Assembly (NCBI GenBank): GCA_041391505.1
Contig: JAWKNW010000039.1
Span: 1 to 40,997, forward strand
Reading direction: 5' to 3'
DNA length: 40,997 nt
Source of the DNA: Rhodothermales bacterium
GTDB lineage: Bacteria; Bacteroidota; Rhodothermia; Rhodothermales; JAHQVL01
Shown: positions 23,645 to 31,861 of the stretch, piece after piece
How positions within the stretch are numbered: position 1 is the stretch's first letter
How the letters are laid out: every line of letters begins with the position of its first letter
Made by a program: the position numbers and the translations under genes
The notes under the pieces: model-generated
What the model saw: the letters and a program-made list of their open reading frames with translations, nothing else
The model's database searches: none
Told to the model about the DNA's origin: nothing

Positions 23645-24285
23645 CGGCCTCCGAGATGCTGTAGAATCTGTCGTTCGATACGGTCCAGCTCCGGCAACGA
23701 TACGCGATACCGCATCGCGGCGCGAACGATCGTCGACCGCAGCACCTGATCGGCCATGGGGATCGGATAGAGCCGCTTCGTAAGCCGCTGCAGCACAGGG
23801 GCCGCGGTGCGCTCGACGAGCCCCCAGCGGAACAACACAAAGCCGGCGATGCCCACGACGACCTGGGAATACGCCCCCTGCACGCCGAACTGGCTCAGCA
23901 CGACGATGTAGGCGAGGGCCTGGGCGGGAAGCGCCTGCAGGAGTTTCAGCACCGGATCGAGCCAGCGGGAAACCAGGAGGGGGCGGAAGGTCTGCACCAG
24001 CAGAAAGACGAGCACGGCCAGCGGCAGCGCCGCTGCGGCCGGCGTCAGGTACAGGAAAAGCAGCAGCGACCACAGGCCGGCCGTCTGCCCGGCCAGGCAC
24101 CAGCGGACCGCCTGGGCGATCAGCCGGCCCAGATCGGTATGCTCGAGCACCGGCGCGGCAAACGCGGTCAGATCCGCCTCGGATACCCGAAACCAGATCC
24201 CCTCCGCCGTGAAGATCCCTTCCGGCGTGTCGACATAGCCCGCTTGTGCGTCGAAACGCGAGTGTCTCATGATGGCGTGCAGCAT
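23641..24285 (-). CDS. unknown membrane protein upstream of the phosphatase gene
   Basis: About 214 aa. The N-terminal ~65 residues are soluble (FDAQAGYVDTPEGIFTAEGIWFRVSEADLT region). Three to four hydrophobic segments follow (from LLLFLYLTPAAAALPL to IVVLSQFG and GIAGFVLFRWGLV). The amphipathic C-terminus is LPELDRIERQILQHLG. I do not recognise a named family. The start is uncertain: ATG at 24285 or 24270; an earlier ATG at 24372 exists but gives an Arg/Cys-rich lead without domain character. Its stop overlaps the phosphatase start, so the two are translationally coupled. Confidence 0.65.
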   Translation of the reverse strand: MLHAIMRHSRFDAQAGYVDTPEGIFTAEGIWFRVSEADLTAFAAPVLEHTDLGRLIAQAVRWCLAGQTAGLWSLLLFLYLTPAAAALPLAVLVFLLVQTFRPLLVSRWLDPVLKLLQALPAQALAYIVVLSQFGVQGAYSQVVVGIAGFVLFRWGLVERTAAPVLQRLTKRLYPIPMADQVLRSTIVRAAMRYRVSLPELDRIERQILQHLGGR

Positions 24286-24400
24286 CGCGCAATTCGCTTC
24301 TTTCGCCGGGGACGTCCGCCTCCTGATCGCGCATGTTGTGCGGTAACGAGAGACGACTATCAATAGTTTCAATAATTTTTGAAAGCCGGATCGCCGCCGG

Positions 24401-25090
24401 TCAACGCGGCGGTTCGACGATCGTCGGCGCGATGCGTACGCGTACCTGGGGATGCTGAACGCCCACGGATTGCAGCGCGGGGACCAGCAGGCGCTGGAGC
24501 GCCATTTCGGTATTGAGCAGCGGTTGACCCGACCGCTCGATGTGCGCGACCGCCTCTTCGCGCAGGGCGTCCTGCGCCGCGATGATGGCGCGTCGTTCGA
24601 CGTTCCGGCCGCTCCGCGCGCTCAATCGCGCCCACCCCACTTCCGTCTGCACCATCATCCCGCCAAGGTCCGGCTCGACGGATTCGATCTGGATGCCGGA
24701 GACGGTGATGACCAGGACGCTGTCGCTCGTGAAGGCGATGGTCTCGGGAGAAAGCGAGGACAGGTCGATCCCGTAGGCGGCCACGCCGGGCAGCCGGACG
24801 GTGGAGCGGGTCGTCCCGAGCGATAACGACTCGTCGAAATACTCGGGAAACAGGTATTTGGTATTGGCCTCGGTGATGTCGGCCGTGATATCCAGCCGGC
24901 CGGTGACCAGAAACGCCGCCGGCGTCTCGCGCTGCAGGGTCGTGATGACGACCTGTTCGATATCCGACTCGGTAAACCGCGGCAGAAAGAGGGACGGCTG
25001 CCGCATCAGCCAGATGCCGCCGGCGGCGCCCAGCACCAGCAGCACCGCCGCGAGCGTCAGGCGATATGTCCAGCGGGTAAGCAGCGGCAT
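24401..25090 (-). CDS. DUF4230-domain protein
   Basis: A 229-aa protein with one N-terminal membrane anchor (about residues 10-29). The periplasmic domain matches the DUF4230 pattern (VVITTLQRETPAAFLVTGRLD, then YGIDLSSLSPETI and SVLVITVSGIQI). Its C-terminal half has a helical RRAIIAAQDALREEAVAHI segment resembling the end of such proteins. It starts 3 bp after the YbbR-like gene and is probably co-transcribed with it. The 115-bp downstream spacer holds only a weak 6-bp hairpin at its start. The function of this family is not known. Confidence 0.7.
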   Translation of the reverse strand: MPLLTRWTYRLTLAAVLLVLGAAGGIWLMRQPSLFLPRFTESDIEQVVITTLQRETPAAFLVTGRLDITADITEANTKYLFPEYFDESLSLGTTRSTVRLPGVAAYGIDLSSLSPETIAFTSDSVLVITVSGIQIESVEPDLGGMMVQTEVGWARLSARSGRNVERRAIIAAQDALREEAVAHIERSGQPLLNTEMALQRLLVPALQSVGVQHPQVRVRIAPTIVEPPR

Positions 25091-25093
25091 GGG

Positions 25094-26128
25094 CTAGCGA
25101 TCCACGAGCAGGTCGTAGTAGCGTACGCGGGAGGGCGCGACCTCGATGTCCAGCAGCACGATGTCCTGCGGCAACTCGATCCGCGGGATGATGTAGCCGG
25201 TCGTGTCGCTCCGGATGTCGTCGTAGGTAACGGCCGCGAGGAAATCCGGCGCCTTCTGGGCCAGATCGTACTGCGGCAACGGCACCCGAAACCGCACCGT
25301 CACCGACGGCGGATCGAGCTGGATCGATTTGGCGGTGGACGGCACGCCGCCGATCATCACGTCCAGCACGCGGGTCCCCTCCGTGAACTCCGCCGCGCGG
25401 GCGCGCAGCGCGACGGAACGGATGCCGAGTTCGACGATGCCCACAAGGGAATCCTCCAGCGCCACCCGCACCGAAAGCGAATCCTTCAGATCCGGATAGG
25501 CGACGTGGCGTGTCGGCCAGGATTGCAGCGTTTGGATGAGGCTCTCGGGACCGGACACCACGACGGAATCCGGGGAGATCGTCGGCGCTTCGAGCAGGGC
25601 GTGCGTCGGGGGCACGTCGATCGCGGCATCCAGGGCGATGGGGATCTTGCGCGTTTCCCGTTTTTCTTTTTCGAGGGGATAATACCGGGGATAGGTGCTT
25701 TCCAGGCGGATGTCTTCGGGCAGACTCGCGCGCGTGGCCTCATCCAGATCGATCACGGAGGCCTCGGCGCTCAGCCGGATCGTCGGCCGGTGGTAGAAGA
25801 GCCGCAGCAGATGCATGCCTTCGCTCTGGACCTCGGCGCGGACGGTCGCGGGCGGCAAGGCGCTCAGGGCCTCGTCCGCCGGCAGGTTTTCGAGCTGGGT
25901 ATCGAAAACGAAGGTGCGCGAGTAGGTCTCGGCCAGCGAGCTGAAGAACCACAGGAGGATCGAAAAGAAAATACACAGGGAGATGGTCAGCCCCCGATGG
26001 GCGGGCGCCTCGTAGCGGTCCCCTTCCTTCCGCCGCGCGCGGTTCGAGCGCGAAAACAACTCGCTCCTCGTCAGGGGAGCGAGCCATGCGCGCAGGGGCG
26101 ATGGAAGCTTTTTTTTGGATTGATCCAT
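25094..26128 (-). CDS. YbbR-like domain protein (CdaR-like)
   Basis: About 344 aa: a basic cytoplasmic N-terminus, one membrane segment (ISLCIFFSILLWFFSSLAE, about 50-68), and an extracytoplasmic part with repeated YbbR-type beta segments (VRAEVQSEGMHLLRLFY, SPDSVVVSGPESLI, PPSVTVRFRVPL). In Firmicutes CdaR is a YbbR protein that controls the diadenylate cyclase CdaA. No cdaA is visible here, so that link is only by family. The frame extends upstream over the flippase gene, but the ATG at 26128 is the sensible start. Confidence 0.78.
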   Translation of the reverse strand: MDQSKKKLPSPLRAWLAPLTRSELFSRSNRARRKEGDRYEAPAHRGLTISLCIFFSILLWFFSSLAETYSRTFVFDTQLENLPADEALSALPPATVRAEVQSEGMHLLRLFYHRPTIRLSAEASVIDLDEATRASLPEDIRLESTYPRYYPLEKEKRETRKIPIALDAAIDVPPTHALLEAPTISPDSVVVSGPESLIQTLQSWPTRHVAYPDLKDSLSVRVALEDSLVGIVELGIRSVALRARAAEFTEGTRVLDVMIGGVPSTAKSIQLDPPSVTVRFRVPLPQYDLAQKAPDFLAAVTYDDIRSDTTGYIIPRIELPQDIVLLDIEVAPSRVRYYDLLVDR

Positions 26129-26199
26129 CGAGGTCGGTGTGGTGAGGCAGCGGTGCGCCGGCATGCGCCCGATGAACGGTAGAAATGCGCGGTAGCGCG

Positions 26200-27702
26200 C
26201 TACGTTCCTTCCGAGCCGGCGGCGGGCCGTCCGCTGCGGCGGGCGCGGAGGGCCTCCCAGCCGGCGCGCAGCTCCTCGCGCGAGTACAGCCCGAGCCAGG
26301 CGCCCAGGGGAAGGTACGACAGGATGAGCCCGATCCGCGCGGTGAGACGCATCCCCGTCGACCAGTCGGCCGTCAGCGCGCCGGCCGCATACAGCGCCAG
26401 GATCAGCCCCACCGTGAGCCCGAACGTGCGCCACGGATATCCCATGCGCATCTCCCGCTCGGCGCGGCGATACGCGCCGCCGGCGAGGGCCGCATACGAG
26501 CACACCGTCGCCACAGCGGCCCCCATCGAGCCGGCCACCGGGATGAGGAGCAGATTGAGCACGATGTTGAGCAGCGCCGCCCCCACGACCAGCACACCGA
26601 TCACCGGCGTCTTCCAGGCCGCGTAGAGGACATTGGTGATGATGACATAGTTGCCATACACGTAGAAACCGAACGCGAGGGGCAGCACGAGTCCGGATGC
26701 GTCGAGATAATGCGGATCCGCCCCGATCCGCGTCAGCACGAGCGTCCCGTCGTACGCGAGCAGCGAGAGGGCCAGAACCGCCCAGCCGGCCCAGACCGTG
26801 TAATGCCGGAAGGTGCGGCGATGCAGTCCGTGGTCCCCATCCCCCAGCGTTTTTAACCCGATGACGGTGAACGCGAGCTGGAAGCTCTGCACGACAAGCA
26901 GATTCAGCACCCCGCTGATGCGGGCCGCCCAGTCGTACATCCCCACCGTTTCGGCATCGGTGAGGCCGTTGAGCAGGTAGCGGTCGCCGGCGTTGAGCAC
27001 CAGGCTCGCCAGACTCACCATCACGAGCGGCGAGCCGTACCGGATGAGCGGCTTGAGCAGCGACCCATCGAAACGCCACCGGATGCGCTGCAGGCTCCCG
27101 ACGAGCAGCACGGCCGTGCTGGCGCCGGCCGACCACATGTAGGCCTCCATGACGCCATAAAGCCCCTCCTGCCGCACCACCAGGAAATAATAGACGCCGC
27201 CGAGCAGCAAGCCCATCTCCAGCGCCATCGCGAGGGCGAAGAGGCCGGCGCGCTCCTGGATGCGCAGCAGCATCATCGGAACGGCGCCGACCGTCTTGAA
27301 CACGACGTAGGTGCCCAGCGCCATCAGGATAAGGCTGCGGTCCGGGCTGCCGAGGATCAGCCGCGACAGTCCGGTGGCCCCCGCCTGAAAGGCGAACCAG
27401 GCGAGCACGCTCACGCCGATCGTGGTGACGAGCGCCGTAAAGGGCAGCCGGTCCCGCACGCCGGCCATCTCCCGATCCGCCATGAACTTGAGCAGCCCCG
27501 TGCCGATGCCGAGCCCGACGACGAAGATGCCGATCTGGGACGTCGCCATGAGCAGCGCCAGGTAGCCGTAGTCGGAGAGCGACAGGTAGCGCGAATCGAG
27601 ATAAAACGGCGCCAGCAGCAACCCGCTGAGCTTGACAGCCACGTTGCCGATCGCGTACAGACCGCTTTGTTTGATGATGCGCAGCAGGGGTCGCTCAGCC
27701 AT
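26200..27702 (-). CDS. oligosaccharide flippase (Wzx/MATE-like)
   Basis: An integral membrane protein of 500 aa with about 12-14 transmembrane segments. The N-terminus (LLRIIKQSGLYAIGNVAVKLSGLLLAPFYL) is typical of the polysaccharide biosynthesis/Wzx branch of the MOP superfamily, which flips lipid-linked glycans to the periplasm. It follows a pyruvyl transferase and a glycosyltransferase by 18 bp and an ATGA overlap respectively, forming a glycan-assembly operon. The glycan is unknown. Confidence 0.88.
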   Translation of the reverse strand: MAERPLLRIIKQSGLYAIGNVAVKLSGLLLAPFYLDSRYLSLSDYGYLALLMATSQIGIFVVGLGIGTGLLKFMADREMAGVRDRLPFTALVTTIGVSVLAWFAFQAGATGLSRLILGSPDRSLILMALGTYVVFKTVGAVPMMLLRIQERAGLFALAMALEMGLLLGGVYYFLVVRQEGLYGVMEAYMWSAGASTAVLLVGSLQRIRWRFDGSLLKPLIRYGSPLVMVSLASLVLNAGDRYLLNGLTDAETVGMYDWAARISGVLNLLVVQSFQLAFTVIGLKTLGDGDHGLHRRTFRHYTVWAGWAVLALSLLAYDGTLVLTRIGADPHYLDASGLVLPLAFGFYVYGNYVIITNVLYAAWKTPVIGVLVVGAALLNIVLNLLLIPVAGSMGAAVATVCSYAALAGGAYRRAEREMRMGYPWRTFGLTVGLILALYAAGALTADWSTGMRLTARIGLILSYLPLGAWLGLYSREELRAGWEALRARRSGRPAAGSEGT

Positions 27703-27720
27703 CGTACGTTCCTCGGCGGG

Positions 27721-29022
27721 TCATTCCGTTGCGATGGGCAGGGCGCGCAGCAGATCGACCGCCCGCTCGGTATGCCGGTGGATCCCCTCGACCCGATCGC
27801 TCAGGATCCGGCGCGCCTCGGGCAGGCGGGCAAGCAGCGTGTCGATGGTCTTCGTCAGTTCCTCGCCGCGCAGGGTGTCGATGTCCATCGTCGTAGCCGT
27901 GCCGGCCCAGGCCGCATAATCCACCAGCTCCATCAGCTCCCGCGTCTTGAACTCGTAGACGATCGGCGCCACCGGCGTCCCGGCCAGCATCGACAGGATC
28001 GCCATGTGCATCCGCGTCGCGATGACGAGATCGAAGCCGGCGAGCGCTTCCAGCAACGCCTCCGGACGGTGGAAGTCGGCGTCGACGCGGACGCGCGGGC
28101 GCACGGACGCGGGCAGCAGGTCCACCACCTGCCGTCCGACCCCGGAATCGTCGATCCGGTAGGCCGGCACGCCCTGGCAGGTCGACAAAAAAACGACCTC
28201 CGCATCGTAGCGCGTCACCAGATGCTCGACCCCAGCCGCGACGGCCTGCAAGTAGCCGCGCATGCCGTCCTCCGGCGACTGGTTCCGGAAATGCTGCCAC
28301 GACCGCACCGACACCGCCACGCGCGGCCGGCCCTCGTCCGACCGCACCGGCCGGCGATCCGGATCCCGGAGCGCAAAGACGACATCCGGCATCACGTGAA
28401 CCCGGTCGTTCGCGACGCCGATGTCGCGGAGATACCCGAGCGACTGCTCGTCCCGGAGCAGCACCAGCTGCGCGTCGTCGAACACGGCGCGGAGCTTCTT
28501 CCGGTGCGCCGGCCGGTTGAATGGCCCGAGCGACTGGGTGTAGAACACGAGGGGCTTGCGCAGCAGGCGTGCGATCGTGAACTCGAAGAGGCGCGGGGCG
28601 AGGCTGTAGTGCTCCACCAGGTACGTGCCACCGGTGCTGACGATGAGGTCGGCGCCGGCATAGGCCTCGAACGCGGCCCGCTGCCGACGGGTCAGGAGCA
28701 GCCGCGCCAGGCGCGGCCGGCCGCCGGCGTGAAGCCGCGCCGCCGCGTAGGCCCGGGGCCGGGCCAGATGCCACATCGCGAACCGGATGACGCCCCAGAT
28801 GCGGCGCAACCATCCGTCTCGCGCCGGCATCAGGAAGGCGTTGACGAGCGCCTCGCGCACGATAAATTCCGGATAGAGCGCCGCCGCGGCGTCCGGCCTG
28901 GCCTCGCAAATTTCGATGTGCGCATCCGCGCCGAAGGCGGTTCGCAACTGACGGACGATGGCGATCAGGATCGCCGCGTCGCCGCCGTTCAGCAGGACGG
29001 TATTGGTGACCAGGATCTTCAT
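27721..29022 (-). CDS. polysaccharide pyruvyl transferase family protein
   Basis: A GT-B-like transferase of 433 aa. The start MKILVTNTVLLNGGDAAIL holds the N-terminal loop. VSTGGTYL, YTQSLGPFN and VIATRMHMAILSMLAGTPVAPIVYEFK are hallmarks of the CsaB/WcaK-type pyruvyl transferase family (PF04230), which adds ketal-pyruvate to sugars. It overlaps the preceding glycosyltransferase stop by ATGA, so the two are translationally coupled. The acceptor sugar is unknown. Confidence 0.86.
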   Translation of the reverse strand: MKILVTNTVLLNGGDAAILIAIVRQLRTAFGADAHIEICEARPDAAAALYPEFIVREALVNAFLMPARDGWLRRIWGVIRFAMWHLARPRAYAAARLHAGGRPRLARLLLTRRQRAAFEAYAGADLIVSTGGTYLVEHYSLAPRLFEFTIARLLRKPLVFYTQSLGPFNRPAHRKKLRAVFDDAQLVLLRDEQSLGYLRDIGVANDRVHVMPDVVFALRDPDRRPVRSDEGRPRVAVSVRSWQHFRNQSPEDGMRGYLQAVAAGVEHLVTRYDAEVVFLSTCQGVPAYRIDDSGVGRQVVDLLPASVRPRVRVDADFHRPEALLEALAGFDLVIATRMHMAILSMLAGTPVAPIVYEFKTRELMELVDYAAWAGTATTMDIDTLRGEELTKTIDTLLARLPEARRILSDRVEGIHRHTERAVDLLRALPIATE

Positions 29023-30101
29023 GCCCCTTCGATCAATTCCTCAAAAGCCGCCATCATCCGAGCCTCCCGGTGGCTGCGCTGGAAGTGCTGTTCGATCTGC
29101 CGGCGCGCCGCGGCGCGCATCCCGTCGTCGGCCGCCAGCGCGCTCCGTATTGCCCCTGCCACGGCGCCGGCATCGGGCGCATCGACGAGGAAGCCGGCCG
29201 GCCCGACGGCCGCGGGATTCCCGAACACGCGGCTCGCGACGGGGATGCAGCCGCAGAGCATGGCCTCGCACAGGACGTTGGGCATGCCTTCGGCGCGGGA
29301 AAGCTGGAGGTAGACGGCCGTTTGCTGATAGATGTGGACCAGGGCTTCGCGGGGGATCTGGCCCTCGACCGTCACGTTGGCCGGCGCCCGAAGCCCATCG
29401 CGGATGAACGCCTGCATCGCGTCGGAGGCCCCGATCACCCGGAACGGGATGTCGGGCATGGCGCGCGCCGCATCCACGACCAGATCGATGCCCTTTCGCC
29501 GCAGCGTCTGCTCGCTGTCGATGAGGCCCACCGTCGTCACGGAGGGCGTACGCCGGCTCGGGCCGATGGGCCACCGCTCGGGCACGTAGCCGGTGGGCAT
29601 GAACCGGTGCGGCGTTCGCACGTCCGGCGCTTGGGCGCAGACGCCGAAACTCCGCGTTTCAGGGTAGGCGCTGAACCGGTTTTCGGAACAGATGAGCGCC
29701 TCCGCCACGGGCAGCAGCATCGAGGCGTTCCGCAGCACGTACCGGGCCAGCGGGGCCCGCCACAGGCTCTGATAGACGCCGTAGCCCAGTTCGGGCAGAT
29801 GGATCGCATCGTAGCCGCCGAGCGACACGGCGACGGGGACGGCGTGCCGGAGCCCTGCCAGGACGGGGTTCGCCATGTGATAGTCGGCGAACCAGCCGAA
29901 AACGAGGTCGGCGCCCGGCATCTCGCGCGCGAGCCACTGACGCTGCTCGCGCCACAACCTCCGAAACCCCCGCCACGTACGGGCGCGCTCCACATCGAAA
30001 TGAAAAGGGACGAGATCGACGCGCCGGCCCAGCATCTCCAGATCGTCGCGCACGAACGAAGTCGGGCTCAGATAAACAAATAGAACGCGATATGTCCTCA
30101 T
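29019..30101 (-). CDS. glycosyltransferase, GT4-like
   Basis: A soluble or membrane-associated GT-B glycosyltransferase of 360 aa. The C-terminal domain shows RRKGIDLVVDAARAMPDIPFRVIG and QIPREALVHIYQQ. It ends with the donor-site motif LSRAEGMPNVLCEAMLCGCIPVASRV, where the E-x7-E acidic pair of GT4 enzymes is visible. The N-terminal domain is divergent (LFVYLSPTSFVRDDLEMLG). It leads the operon with the pyruvyl transferase and the flippase. The promoter probably lies in the 125-bp divergent spacer to 30226. Confidence 0.86.
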   Translation of the reverse strand: MRTYRVLFVYLSPTSFVRDDLEMLGRRVDLVPFHFDVERARTWRGFRRLWREQRQWLAREMPGADLVFGWFADYHMANPVLAGLRHAVPVAVSLGGYDAIHLPELGYGVYQSLWRAPLARYVLRNASMLLPVAEALICSENRFSAYPETRSFGVCAQAPDVRTPHRFMPTGYVPERWPIGPSRRTPSVTTVGLIDSEQTLRRKGIDLVVDAARAMPDIPFRVIGASDAMQAFIRDGLRAPANVTVEGQIPREALVHIYQQTAVYLQLSRAEGMPNVLCEAMLCGCIPVASRVFGNPAAVGPAGFLVDAPDAGAVAGAIRSALAADDGMRAAARRQIEQHFQRSHREARMMAAFEELIEGA

Positions 30102-30152
30102 CGAACCGGGTTGCCGCCTTCATTGGGGCATAGAATACGCCCGTTGAGGGGA

Positions 30153-30186
30153 TTTGTATCAGCGGGGCTAGTCGTTTCTATGTTTT
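30153..30186 (+). promoter_or_regulatory. Bacteroidota-type promoter candidate for the cytochrome/LRR gene
   Basis: TTTG at 30153-30156, a 22-bp gap, then TATGTTTT at 30179-30186 (7 of 8 matches to TAnnTTTG). It ends about 40 bp before the ATG at 30227. The -7-like element runs into a T-rich stretch, unusual in this GC-rich DNA. The spacing is within the range described for Bacteroidota primary sigma promoters. Confidence 0.45.
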
Positions 30187-30226
30187 TTTTTATTATTGAG
30201 CGTCTAAACCCACTCGGATCCTGAAT

Positions 30227-31861
30227 ATGCACACCCCTATGCGTGAGACGCGACTCCTTGCCGGCGCTGGTCGGACAGCCATGCTGGTCGTACTGGTACT
30301 GATTGCGCTCGCAACATCCGCCCTCAGCCCGTCGCCTGCGGCGTCGCCGGCCGGGCTCGTTCAGGAAGCCGACGCCGGCCCCGAATCGCCCACCCCGCTG
30401 GTGTCGCGCCTGCTCGACATCGACCCGGACAACCCGTCCGACTGGATCGTTTTCTTCGGCCGGTTTCACCCGCTCGTCGTCCACCTCCCCATCGGCCTGC
30501 TCCTGCTCGCGTTTCTGATGGAGTACCTCTCCCGCGGCAAGCGCTTCGCCGAACTGAAGCCGGCCGTGTCGTTCACGCTATTCCTGGGTGCCCTGAGCGC
30601 CGTCGGCGCCGTGTGCGCGGGCCTGCTGCTCGCGGCGAGCGGCGACTACGGCGGGGACGACATCTGGTGGCACAAATGGCTCGGCATCGGGGTGGCCGCG
30701 CTGGCCGTCGTCGCCTATATCTTCAAGCGGAAGACGCTCGCGCCCACGCCGGCGCCGCGCTCCCGCACGGTCTACGGCGCCTCGCTCTTCGCCGCCGTCC
30801 TCCTTCTGACCGCGGCGAGCCATTTCGGCGGCACACTCACGCACGGCGAAGGCTACCTCACCAGCTACATGCCGGAGCCCTTCCGGTCCATCGCCGGCAT
30901 CCCGCCCCGCGACCAGGCCGAGGCGGAGATCGTGATCGAAAACCTGGAAGAGGCCGCGGTTTATCCGGACATCATCCACCCCATCCTCGATGCCCGGTGC
31001 GTGAGCTGCCACAATCCCCGAAAGATCAAGGGCGAACTGCTCCTCGAGACGCCGGAAAACATCATGAAGGGGGGTGAGAACGGCGCCATCCTCGCCGCCG
31101 GCGACGCCGCCGGCAGCGAGCTGTTCCGGCGCATCACGCTCGACGAAAACCACGACGACCACATGCCCCCCAGCGGGCGGCGGCCCCTCACCGACGACCA
31201 GATCGACCTCATCGGGTGGTGGATCGACAGCGGCGCTTCGTTCGACCACAAGGTCGCGCAGGTCGAGGTGCCGGCGAAGATCCAGACCATCCTCGACCGC
31301 CTCACCGAGAAGAAGGATGAATCGCTCGCGATCCAGGTCCCGCCGGCCGATGCCGACGCCCTCGCGAAGCTGGCCGAACTCGGCGTCCTGGCGATGCCGC
31401 TATCCGTCGAAACCAACCTCCTGCAGATCCAGGCCATCAACGTCCGCGACGCGTTCGGCGACGAGCAGATGGACCTGCTGCGCCCCATCGCCGAACAGAT
31501 CGCGTGGCTGAACCTCGGCAACACGAAGGTGACGGACGCCGGCCTCGCCACCGTCGAATCCTTCGTCAACCTGTCGCGGCTCCATCTGGAAAAGACGGCC
31601 GTCACCGACGCCGGCCTCGCGCACCTGTCCGGGCTCCAGTACCTGAGCTACCTGAACCTCTACGGCACGGGGGTGACGGACGCCGGCCTGACCCACCTCG
31701 AACCGCTCAAAAACCTCAAGGCGCTCTACCTCTGGCAATCCGGGGTCACCGCCGAAGGCGCGGACCGGCTACGCGCGGCGCTGCCCGGGATCGACATCAA
31801 CATGGGCTGGGAGCTGTCGACGCCCGAGGCCGAGACCCCGCCGCCGACGTCCACCGACTGA
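30227..31861 (+). CDS. DUF2231 membrane / planctomycete-type c cytochrome / leucine-rich repeat fusion protein
   Basis: A 544-aa envelope protein in four parts. An N-terminal signal anchor spans 15-35. A DUF2231-like membrane region follows (about 75-205, four hydrophobic segments, starting FFGRFHPLVVHLPIGLLLL). A PSCyt1-type cytochrome domain covers about 245-340, with heme motif CVSCH (Cys258, Cys261, His262) and a likely distal Met313 in DHMPPSGRRPL. The C-terminus holds about three leucine-rich repeats of the VTDAGL type (430-515). The layout is that of a heme protein in the periplasm with a protein-binding LRR tail; electron partner unknown. The last base of its stop touches the wecB stop. 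Confidence 0.85.
   Translation: MHTPMRETRLLAGAGRTAMLVVLVLIALATSALSPSPAASPAGLVQEADAGPESPTPLVSRLLDIDPDNPSDWIVFFGRFHPLVVHLPIGLLLLAFLMEYLSRGKRFAELKPAVSFTLFLGALSAVGAVCAGLLLAASGDYGGDDIWWHKWLGIGVAALAVVAYIFKRKTLAPTPAPRSRTVYGASLFAAVLLLTAASHFGGTLTHGEGYLTSYMPEPFRSIAGIPPRDQAEAEIVIENLEEAAVYPDIIHPILDARCVSCHNPRKIKGELLLETPENIMKGGENGAILAAGDAAGSELFRRITLDENHDDHMPPSGRRPLTDDQIDLIGWWIDSGASFDHKVAQVEVPAKIQTILDRLTEKKDESLAIQVPPADADALAKLAELGVLAMPLSVETNLLQIQAINVRDAFGDEQMDLLRPIAEQIAWLNLGNTKVTDAGLATVESFVNLSRLHLEKTAVTDAGLAHLSGLQYLSYLNLYGTGVTDAGLTHLEPLKNLKALYLWQSGVTAEGADRLRAALPGIDINMGWELSTPEAETPPPTSTD

Noticed and set aside
24401..24430. A terminator at the end of the DUF4230 gene
   Set aside because: Only a 6-bp GC stem overlaps the stop codon, and no T-tract follows on the minus strand.
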